Below are positions 35,461-42,367 of a stretch of DNA of 48,758 nt, in pieces. The position numbers and the translations under genes are program-made. Below the pieces are notes generated by a model. That model made no database searches, was not told where the DNA came from, and was given only the letters and a program-made list of their open reading frames with translations. The DNA lies in contig CAIJPE010000217.1 of assembly GCA_903822435.1 (NCBI GenBank), positions 1 through 48,758 of the forward strand, given 5' to 3'. The stretch is from an uncultured beta proteobacterium (GTDB lineage: Bacteria; Pseudomonadota; Gammaproteobacteria; Burkholderiales; Burkholderiaceae_C). The first letter of the stretch is position 1. Each line of letters begins with the position of its first letter.

Positions 35461-35476
35461 GGAACTACGTAGTTCC
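35461..35476. promoter_or_regulatory. Perfect 16-bp palindrome, candidate operator
   Basis: GGAACTACGTAGTTCC is identical to its own reverse complement. It lies 63 bases upstream of the Bug-gene ATG (35397) and 35 bases after the stop of the CoA ligase-like gene, a position expected for an operator. A TACGTA-centred dyad of this type is typical of dimeric helix-turn-helix regulators; the protein is unknown. Confidence 0.5.
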
Positions 35477-35511
35477 GGGGCCCTGGCCCGCCGCGGGCCG
35501 CCAATGACAGC

Positions 35512-36774
35512 TTACTGATAGCTGCGGGCGTCGTCGATGATCTTGCCGTCGTTGGCCAGCGTGCCCGGGGTTACCACCTGCACGGCGCTGCGCAGCTTGG
35601 TCACATCGCGCACGCTGCCGGCCACAGCCTCGGCCAGCCCGTCGGCTGCCTGGGCGCACTCCACGTGCAGCGTCATCCGGTCGTTGGCCATCTCGCCTTC
35701 GACCACCAGCCGGGCGCGGCCGATCTCGGGGTGGCGCTTGAGCACCTCGGCGATCTGGCCCGGGTGCACGAACATGCCGCGCACCTTGGTGGTCTGGTCG
35801 GCCCGGCCCATCCAGCCCTTGATGCGGGTGTTGGTGCGGCCCGTGGGGCAGGTGCCGGCCAGCACGGCCGACAGATCGCCGGTGGCAAAGCGCACCAGGG
35901 GGTAATCGGGGTTGAGCACCGTGACGAGTACCTCGCCCACCTCGCCGGCAGGCACCGGGTCACCGGTTCCGGGTCGCACGATCTCCACGATCACGCCCTC
36001 GTCCAGCACGAGGCCCTCGCGGGCCGATGTCTCGTATGCGATGACCCCCACGTCGGCCGTGGCGTACGCCTGGTAGCCGGCCACGCCGCGCGCTTTCAGC
36101 CAGTCGCGCAGCGAGGGCGGGAAGGCCTCGCCGCTGACCAGCGCCTTCTTCAGGCTGGGCAGCGCCACACCGGTCTCGGCGGCCTTCTCCAGCGCGATGC
36201 GCAGGAAGCTGGGCGTGCCGGCATAGCCGTCGGGCCGCAGGTCGCTCATGGCCTGCAACTGCAATTCGGTGTTGCCCACGCCGCCGGGGAACACCGTGCA
36301 GCCCAGGGCCTGCGCGCCGCTGTCCATGATCCAGCCGCCCGAGGTCAGGTGGTAGCTGAAGCTGTTGTGAACCAGGTCGCCGGCCCGGAAGCCCGCCGCA
36401 AACAGCGCCCGCGCCGCGCGCCAGTAGTCCCGGCCGGTGCCTTCGGGCTCGTAGATGGGGCCGGGCGACTGGTACACCCGCTGGGCCCGCCGCGCCGATT
36501 GTTGCGCCCGCCAGCCGATGGCCGAAAAGCCGCCCAAGGGGTCGCTGCCGCGCTGGGCCTGCTGGGCCTGCAGCACATCGCCCTTGCGGGTGACGGGCAA
36601 CCGCGCCAGGGCCTTTCGCGATTGCACCGCGTCGGCGTCGACACCGGCCAGCCGCACCGCCAGCGCAGGCACGGCCTGTGCCGCGCGCAGCTGCGCCGGC
36701 AGGGCGGCCATCAGCGCGGATTCACGCAGCGCGGGCTCGCGGGTCTCCAGCTCGTCGTGAAATTCGGGTGTCAT
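35512..36774 (-). CDS. PaaK-like CoA ligase family protein with altered P-loop
   Basis: 420 aa, adenylate-forming enzyme of the phenylacetate-CoA ligase group. It has the middle motif YATADVGVIAYE, the RTNTRIKGWMGRADQTTKVRGMF hinge region (given in part: GRADQTTKVRG), and a C-terminal domain ending with a conserved Lys in NDGKIIDDA (Lys411). The usual phosphate-binding loop (SSGTTGxP) is not present; the region reads VYQSPGPIYEPEGTG (100-114). It is the last gene of the Liv operon, so activation of an imported aromatic acid is the likely theme. Whether it is a functional ligase is open. Stop TAA at 35512. Confidence 0.82.
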   Translation of the reverse strand: MTPEFHDELETREPALRESALMAALPAQLRAAQAVPALAVRLAGVDADAVQSRKALARLPVTRKGDVLQAQQAQRGSDPLGGFSAIGWRAQQSARRAQRVYQSPGPIYEPEGTGRDYWRAARALFAAGFRAGDLVHNSFSYHLTSGGWIMDSGAQALGCTVFPGGVGNTELQLQAMSDLRPDGYAGTPSFLRIALEKAAETGVALPSLKKALVSGEAFPPSLRDWLKARGVAGYQAYATADVGVIAYETSAREGLVLDEGVIVEIVRPGTGDPVPAGEVGEVLVTVLNPDYPLVRFATGDLSAVLAGTCPTGRTNTRIKGWMGRADQTTKVRGMFVHPGQIAEVLKRHPEIGRARLVVEGEMANDRMTLHVECAQAADGLAEAVAGSVRDVTKLRSAVQVVTPGTLANDGKIIDDARSYQ

Positions 36775-36820
36775 GGGTGCACTCCCCCTCGTCGATGGAT
36801 CTTCCGGCCTGGCTGCGACA

Positions 36821-37117
36821 TCAATCCTCCTGTTGCCAGCGTTCCAGGCGTTTGCGGACCTCGTCGACCAGCTTGCGCACGTCGCCCGCGGAGCGCAGCA
36901 CGCGCGCATCCCACTCGGGCGTCAGCGCCAGCTTGCGCGCCAGCCGGGCCGAAATGGCGCCGCCGTCCGCGGTCAGTTCCACCACCCGCCGCCCGCGCAA
37001 CTCCAACCCGTTGCCCCGCTCGGCCAGCTTCAGGTCGCGCAAGCTGCGCCGCAGCGTCACCAGTGCCTCCTCCGCCTTGAAAGGCGGCGGTGCGAAGCCG
37101 AAATCGTCGTCGCTCAT
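36821..37117 (-). CDS. Conserved small hypothetical protein of the Liv operon
   Basis: 98 aa, not recognised as a known domain. An acidic start (MSDDDFGFAPPPF) is followed by a helix-rich charged segment (EEALVTLRRSLRDLKLAERG), ELRGRRVVELTADGGAISAR, and a long amphipathic C-terminal helix ending RKRLERWQQED. There is no signal peptide or membrane segment, so it is probably cytoplasmic. Its ATG overlaps the livF stop (ATGA, 37114-37117) and 46 bases separate it from the CoA ligase-like gene, so it is made together with both. A small partner or adaptor of the ligase is one possibility. Confidence 0.75.
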   Translation of the reverse strand: MSDDDFGFAPPPFKAEEALVTLRRSLRDLKLAERGNGLELRGRRVVELTADGGAISARLARKLALTPEWDARVLRSAGDVRKLVDEVRKRLERWQQED

Positions 37118-37920
37118 GACAACCACCTCTTCCGACGCTTGTAGCTCTTGACGTCGCGAAAGCTCGTGCGGTCGCCGCCGCCCATGCCCAGGTAGAACTC
37201 CTTGACGTCCTCGTTCTCTCGCAGGTCCTTGGCGGCGCCGTCCATGACGATGCGTCCGCTCTCCAGGATGTAGCCGTGGTCGGCATAGCGCAACGCCATG
37301 TGGGTGTTCTGCTCGGCCAGCAGGAAGGTGACCTTCTCGCGCTGGTTGAGATCCTTCACGATCTCGAACACCTCTTCGACGATCTGCGGCGCCAGACCCA
37401 TGCTGGGCTCGTCCAGCAGCACCATCCTCGGGTTGGCCATCAGCGCACGGCCGATGGCGCACATCTGCTGCTCGCCGCCGCTGGTGTAGGCGGCCTGCGA
37501 GGTGCGCCGCGTCTTCAACCGCGGGAAGTAGTTGTAGACCTTCTCCAGCGTGGCCGCCACTGCGGCGCGCCCGTCCTTGCGCGTGTACGCCCCGGTCATG
37601 AGGTTGTCCTCGATGCTCAGGTGCGCAAAGCAGTGCCGGCCTTCCATCACCTGGACCACGCCTCGGTCGACCATCTGCGAGGTGCTGAGCTTCTCGATGC
37701 GCTCGCCGCGCAGCTCGATGCTGCCCTTGGTGACCTCGCCGCGCTCGCCGGCCAGCAGGTTGCTCACCGCACGCAAGGTGGTGGTCTTGCCGGCGCCGTT
37801 GCCGCCCAGCAGGGCCACCACGCCGCCTTCGGGCACCTGCAGGCTCACGCCCTTGAGCACCAGGATGACATGGTTGTAGATGACCTCGATGCCGTTGACG
37901 TTGAGCAGGGGCGTGGTCAT
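37114..37920 (-). CDS. livF: Branched-chain-type ABC transporter ATPase (LivF)
   Basis: 268 aa. Walker A is GGNGAGKTTTL; the signature loop reads TSGGEQQM (usual LSGGEQQ); Walker B is MVLLDEPSMGL; and the switch His lies in LLAEQNTH. LivF-type ATPases pair with LivG to drive LivHM permeases. The C-terminal ~30 residues (KEFYLGMGGGDRTSFRDVK and a basic end) are longer than in amino-acid LivF proteins and are common in aromatic-acid-type Liv systems. It follows livK after a 127-base gap holding a repeat. Confidence 0.93.
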   Translation of the reverse strand: MTTPLLNVNGIEVIYNHVILVLKGVSLQVPEGGVVALLGGNGAGKTTTLRAVSNLLAGERGEVTKGSIELRGERIEKLSTSQMVDRGVVQVMEGRHCFAHLSIEDNLMTGAYTRKDGRAAVAATLEKVYNYFPRLKTRRTSQAAYTSGGEQQMCAIGRALMANPRMVLLDEPSMGLAPQIVEEVFEIVKDLNQREKVTFLLAEQNTHMALRYADHGYILESGRIVMDGAAKDLRENEDVKEFYLGMGGGDRTSFRDVKSYKRRKRWLS

Positions 37921-37984
37921 TTCGTAGCCTTGTTCATTGCGCTTGCATCGCGCGCCCCCGGTCAAGCAAACGCCGCGGATCCGG

Positions 37985-38047
37985 CTGTGCCGGTCCGCTG
38001 GGGTTGCGCCCTTGAGGGGGAAGCGGCGCAGCCGCTTCGGAGGTGGG
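37985..38047 (-). repeat. Second post-stop GC-rich element
   Basis: It begins directly after the livK stop on the minus strand. It contains a perfect hairpin, GAAGCGGC-GCA-GCCGCTTC (38020-38038), and a CCCTTGAGGGGG block. The sequence differs from the three longer copies, but it occupies the same position next to a stop codon. Confidence 0.6.
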
Positions 38048-39376
38048 TCACGACTGGCAATCCTCAGGCGTACGCCGCGTCAGCTTCTTGTCCGCCGCGT
38101 ACTTGTCCGCCGCCGCCTTGGCCATCGGCTTGATGATCTGGCTGTCGGCCTCGTACCACTCGGGCAGGATGTTCCACTTGCTGCCATCCCAGGTCTGAAT
38201 CCGAGCCCAGCTCGAGCCCATGTGGTCCAGGCAGGAGGTGCTGATCGGCCGCATCACGCCGGCAAAGCCGAGCGCGTCGATCTTCTTCTGGTCCAGCGCC
38301 AGGTTCTCCAGGCCCCAGCGAACCTGATCGCCCGTCATGACCTTGCCCTTGCCGAAGCGCTCCTGCGCGCGGCGCACGGCCTCGACGCCCATCATCTGAA
38401 TGATCAGGCCGCGGGTGTACAGCACGCTGCCCACCTCGTCGCGCGGGCCGGTTCCCTGGCCCTTGTCGTGGACGTACTTCAGGATGTCCTGGATGACCTT
38501 GGGCGAGGTGCCCGATGGATTCAGCGCCAGCGCGTTGTAGCCCTTGGCCCCTTCACCCACGTCGCGCACGTCCGGCTCGGCACCGGCCCACCACACGCCG
38601 TACATCTTGTCGCGCGGGTAGCCGGTGGCTTGCGCTTCCTTCAGCGCGGTGCTGTTCATCACGCCCCAGCCCCACAGCAGCACGTAGTCCGGGCGGTTCT
38701 GCCGCACCTGCAGCCAGGCGCTCTTCTGCTCCACGCCGGGCGGCGTGACGGGGATCTTCACCAGCTCGAACCCGTGCATCTTCGCGCGCTCGTCCAGCAG
38801 CGCCATCGGCTCGCGGCCGAAGGGCGAGTCGTGATAGACGATGGCGATCTTCTTGCCCTTGAGCTTGTCCAGCCCGCCTTCCTTCTTGCCGATGTGCTGT
38901 ATGAGGATGTCGGCGGCTGTCCAGTAGCTGCCCATCAGCGGGAAATTCCACTTGAACACGCCGCCGTCCTGGCTGGCCGCCAGGCCGTAGCCCAGCGTGA
39001 TCAGCGGAATCTTGTCAGCCGCCGCGCGGTCGGTCAGCGCGAAGGTGATGCCGGTGGCCTGCGGGTCGAAGAGCGTGGCGCCCTTGCCCTTCAGCCGCTC
39101 ATAGCATTCCACGCCCTTGTCGGTGGCGGCGTAGGTGGTCTCGCATTCCTCGAAGGTGATCTTCACGCCGTTGATGCCGCCATCACGCGCGTTGATCATC
39201 TTGATGTAGTCCTGCTTGCCGTTGGCCCACGGCGTGCCGTTGGGCGCATAGGCCCCCGTGCGGTACACCAGCAAGGGGAAAAATTGCTCCTTGGCCTGCG
39301 CGAAGGCGGACAGGGCAGACAGCATCGTGGCACCCACGAGGGCTGCCGCAGCGAGTGTTTTCGTGGCGATGTGCAT
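38048..39376 (-). CDS. livK: ABC transporter substrate-binding protein (LivK-like)
   Basis: 442 aa periplasmic binding protein of the branched-chain/amide type (Peripla_BP_6-like). The signal peptide ends ALSAFAQA. The fold is recognisable from FPLLVYRTGAYAPNG, INARDGGINGVKITFEECE, KIAIVYHDSPFGREP and LLWGWGVMNSTALKEA. It is longer than amino-acid LivK (about 370 aa) and belongs to the group found with CoA ligases, where aromatic or acyl carboxylates are the probable ligand (inference). ATG 39376 gives a standard signal peptide. It is 28 bases after livM. Confidence 0.92.
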   Translation of the reverse strand: MHIATKTLAAAALVGATMLSALSAFAQAKEQFFPLLVYRTGAYAPNGTPWANGKQDYIKMINARDGGINGVKITFEECETTYAATDKGVECYERLKGKGATLFDPQATGITFALTDRAAADKIPLITLGYGLAASQDGGVFKWNFPLMGSYWTAADILIQHIGKKEGGLDKLKGKKIAIVYHDSPFGREPMALLDERAKMHGFELVKIPVTPPGVEQKSAWLQVRQNRPDYVLLWGWGVMNSTALKEAQATGYPRDKMYGVWWAGAEPDVRDVGEGAKGYNALALNPSGTSPKVIQDILKYVHDKGQGTGPRDEVGSVLYTRGLIIQMMGVEAVRRAQERFGKGKVMTGDQVRWGLENLALDQKKIDALGFAGVMRPISTSCLDHMGSSWARIQTWDGSKWNILPEWYEADSQIIKPMAKAAADKYAADKKLTRRTPEDCQS

Positions 39377-39404
39377 GAGGGTCTCCGTCGGTTCGTGATG
39401 ACTG

Positions 39405-40469
39405 CTAATGGGGGAAAGGCCAAAGACGCAGCTTTTCTTTGGCCGTGCTCCACAGGCGGGCGATGCCATGGGGTTCGACGATCAGGAAGAAGACGATCAG
39501 CCCGCCGAAGATCATGAAGGTGAGGTGCGCGGCAAGGGCCGTGTCGATGGGGATGCCGAACCAGTAGGGCAGGCCGTCCAGGATGATGGGCAGCACCACG
39601 ATGAAGGCCGCGCCGAAGAAGCTGCCCATGATCGAGCCCAGCCCGCCGATGATCACCATGAACAACAGGTCGAAGCTGCGGTTCAGGTTGAAGGCCGCCG
39701 GCTCCCACGAGCCCAGGTGGATGAAGCCCCACAGGGCCCCCGCCACGCCCACGATGAAGCTGCTGACCGCAAAGGCGCTGAGCTTGGCGTAGACGGGCCG
39801 GATGCCGATGACCGCCGCGGCCACGTCCATGTCGCGGATGGCCATCCACTCGCGGCCGATGTGGCTGCGAACGAGGTTCTTGGCCAAGAGGCCGAAGACC
39901 GCGAGAAAGCAAAGGCAGAACAGGTACTTCTGCACCGGCGTCTCGATGGGAATGCCCAGCACGTTCAGGCCGGCCACGCTGACCGAGCCCGAGGACGAAT
40001 CGTTGGTCACCCACTTCAGGCGCAGGCAGGCCCAGTCGACGAAGAACTGCGCGGCCAGCGTGGCGACGGCCAGGTACAGCCCCTTGATGCGCAGGCTGGG
40101 GATGCCGAAGAGCACCCCCACCGCCGTGGCGCAGCCGCCGCCCACCAGCATCGACGCGATCAGCGGCATGCCCGGGATGCGCGCATGGCAGTTGTAGGCC
40201 GCGTAGGCCCCCACGGCCATGAAAGCACCCGTGCCCAGCGAGATCTGCCCGCAATAGCCCACCAGGATGTTCAGGCCCAGCGCCGCCAGAGACAGGATCA
40301 GGAAGGGGATGAGCACCGCGCGGAAGAGGTACTCCGGCGCCAGCAGCGGAACCGCCACGAAGGCGACCGCAAGCAGCAGCGCGATGGCCCACCGGTCCTG
40401 CAGGATCGGGAAGATCTGCAGATCCGACTTGTAGCTCGTCTTGAACTGGCCGTTTTCTCTATAGAGCAC
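39405..40469 (-). CDS. livM: Branched-chain-type ABC permease (LivM)
   Basis: 354 aa inner-membrane permease with about nine to ten hydrophobic segments starting near ALLLAVAFVAVPLLAP. The conserved ATPase-contact loop is IGREWMAIRDMDVAAAVIGI, and GGLGSIMGSFFGAAFIVVLP is near the end. The start is a GTG at 40469. It is separated from livH by 137 bases that include post-stop repeat copy 3, an unusual gap between permease genes of one system. Confidence 0.93.
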   Translation of the reverse strand: MLYRENGQFKTSYKSDLQIFPILQDRWAIALLLAVAFVAVPLLAPEYLFRAVLIPFLILSLAALGLNILVGYCGQISLGTGAFMAVGAYAAYNCHARIPGMPLIASMLVGGGCATAVGVLFGIPSLRIKGLYLAVATLAAQFFVDWACLRLKWVTNDSSSGSVSVAGLNVLGIPIETPVQKYLFCLCFLAVFGLLAKNLVRSHIGREWMAIRDMDVAAAVIGIRPVYAKLSAFAVSSFIVGVAGALWGFIHLGSWEPAAFNLNRSFDLLFMVIIGGLGSIMGSFFGAAFIVVLPIILDGLPYWFGIPIDTALAAHLTFMIFGGLIVFFLIVEPHGIARLWSTAKEKLRLWPFPH

Positions 40470-40510
40470 GAAGGAGCCTCACGACAAGTTGGCACCGCGG
40501 TGCCATGGCC

Positions 40511-40606
40511 GACCCAGCTTCCCGCCATGGAACCGGCTCCGCCGGGCCATGGGCGGACGGCCCCTTCGGGGGGTAGCGAGCGCAAGCGAGCTTGGGGGCT
40601 CCACCA
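40511..40606 (-). repeat. Post-stop repeat element, copy 3 (inside the Liv operon)
   Basis: Starts at the base after the livH TAG and reads on the minus strand GGAGCCCCCAAGCTCGCTTG, CCCCCCGAAGGGG, CCGTCCGCCC, CGGCGGAGCCGG, TGGCGGGAAGCTGG. It is the same element as copies 1 and 2, here between two genes expected to be co-transcribed. Confidence 0.8.
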
Positions 40607-41536
40607 CTACACCCGATCGATGATCTTCTCGCCGAACATGCCCTGCGGCCGGATCAGCAGGAACGCCAGGGCCAGCGCATAGGCAAACCACGTCTCGATG
40701 CCGCCGCCGAAGTAGGGGCCGATGAAGACCTCGGACAGCTTCTCGCCCACGCCGATGACCAGGCCGCCGATGATGGCCCCGGGTACCGAAGTCAGGCCGC
40801 CCAGGATCACCACGGGCAGCGCCTTCAAGGCCACCTGTGCCAGGCTGAACTGCACGCCGAGCTTGCTGCCCCAGATGACCCCGGCCACCAGCGCCGCGAA
40901 GCCCGCCACGCTCCACACGATGAACCAGATGCGGTTCAGTGGGATGCCGATGGACTGCGCGGCCTGGTGGTCGTCGGCCACGGCGCGCAGGGCCCGGCCG
41001 GTGGCCGTCTTCTGGAAGAACAGGCTCAGGCCGGCCACCAGCGCCGCCGCGATCAGGGCCGCGTAGAGGTCTTCCTTGTTCAGCAGTATGCCGCCGGGGA
41101 AGGTGCTTTCGAACAGGAACATCGGGTCCTTGGGCAGGCCCACGTCGATCTTGTAGATGTCGCTGCCGAACAGCGTCTGGCCGAAGCCGTCCAGGAAATA
41201 GGCGATGCCCAGCGTGGCCATCAGCAGCGCGATGCCTTCCTGGTTGACGAGCTTGCTGAGCACCAGCCGCTGGATCACCCAGGCCACCGCCACCATGACC
41301 GCCATGGCGCCCAGGAAGGCCAGCACGTTGGCCAGCACCGGGTTGCTGAAGCCCAGCAGCCTGGGGAACCACGTGGAGAAGCGCGCCATGGCCAGCGCCG
41401 CGAACAGCACCATCGCCCCTTGCGCGAAATTGAAGACGCCGCTGGCCTTGTAGATGAGCACGAAGCCCAAGGCCACGAGCGAATACAGCATGCCCGTCAT
41501 CAGGCCGCCGATCAGCGTCTCTAGAAAATTTCCCAT
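40607..41536 (-). CDS. livH: Branched-chain-type ABC permease (LivH)
   Basis: 309 aa inner-membrane permease. It starts MGNFLETLIGGLMTGMLYSL, followed by the LivH-typical ALGFVLIYKASGVFNFAQGA, the ATPase-contact loop RALRAVADDHQAAQSIGI and GGLTSVPGAIIGGLVIGVGE. It pairs with LivM to form the channel. ATG 41536 is 33 bases after the livG stop. Confidence 0.95.
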   Translation of the reverse strand: MGNFLETLIGGLMTGMLYSLVALGFVLIYKASGVFNFAQGAMVLFAALAMARFSTWFPRLLGFSNPVLANVLAFLGAMAVMVAVAWVIQRLVLSKLVNQEGIALLMATLGIAYFLDGFGQTLFGSDIYKIDVGLPKDPMFLFESTFPGGILLNKEDLYAALIAAALVAGLSLFFQKTATGRALRAVADDHQAAQSIGIPLNRIWFIVWSVAGFAALVAGVIWGSKLGVQFSLAQVALKALPVVILGGLTSVPGAIIGGLVIGVGEKLSEVFIGPYFGGGIETWFAYALALAFLLIRPQGMFGEKIIDRV

Positions 41537-41569
41537 GGGGTGGTCTCGTGCTCCGGTCTGCGCAGGCGG

Positions 41570-42367
41570 CTAGTGGCTCGTGCCCAGATAGGCGCTGATC
41601 ACATCGGGGTTGGCGCGTACCTCGGCCGGGGTGCCGTCGCCGATCTTCTTGCCGTAGTCGAGCACCACCACGCGGTCGCTGATGTCCATCACCACGCCCA
41701 TGTCGTGCTCGATCAGCACGATGGTCGTGCCGTACTCGTCGTTGACGTCCAGGATGAAGCGGCACATGTCCTGTTTCTCTTCGACGTTCATGCCGGCCAT
41801 CGGCTCGTCCAGCAGCAGCACCTGCGGCTCCAGGGCCAGCGCACGCCCCAGGTCGACGCGTTTCTGCAGGCCATAGGGCAGCCTGCCGACGGCTGTCTTG
41901 CGGTAGGCCTGGATCTCCAGGAAGTCGATGATCTTCTCGACGAAGGCGCGGTGTTCGGTCTCTTCGCGCTCGGCCTTGCCCCACCGGATGGCCTGCTGGA
42001 AAATGTTGGCCTTCATGCGCAGGTTGCGCCCGCTCATGATGTTGTCCAGCACGCTCATGCCCTTGAACAGCGCCAGGTTCTGGAAGGTGCGGGCCACGCC
42101 CATCTCGGCCACCTGCCGGCTGTTCATGTGGCCGAAGGTCTGGCCGCGGAAGGTGATGCTGCCCTCCTGGGGCGCATAGACGCCGTTGATGCAGTTGAGC
42201 ATGCTGCTCTTGCCCGCGCCGTTGGGCCCGATGATGGCGCGCAGCTCGTGTTCACGCACGTTGAAGCTGATGTCGGTCAGGGCCTTGACGCCGCCGAAGC
42301 GCAGGCTGATGTTCTTGACGTCCAGGATCACCTCGCCGACGTCTCGGCCTTTCTGGGTCTCGCTCAT
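41570..42367 (-). CDS. livG: Branched-chain-type ABC transporter ATPase (LivG)
   Basis: 265 aa. Walker A is GPNGAGKSSMLN, Walker B is VLLLDEPMAGM, and the switch His lies in LIEHDMGVVM; the C-terminal LivG-type PDVISAYLG is present. The signature region reads LPYGLQKRVDLGRAL, the common LivG variant. Its ATG overlaps the stop of the upstream acyl-CoA synthetase (ATGA, 42364-42367), so uptake and CoA activation are translationally coupled. Confidence 0.95.
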   Translation of the reverse strand: MSETQKGRDVGEVILDVKNISLRFGGVKALTDISFNVREHELRAIIGPNGAGKSSMLNCINGVYAPQEGSITFRGQTFGHMNSRQVAEMGVARTFQNLALFKGMSVLDNIMSGRNLRMKANIFQQAIRWGKAEREETEHRAFVEKIIDFLEIQAYRKTAVGRLPYGLQKRVDLGRALALEPQVLLLDEPMAGMNVEEKQDMCRFILDVNDEYGTTIVLIEHDMGVVMDISDRVVVLDYGKKIGDGTPAEVRANPDVISAYLGTSH

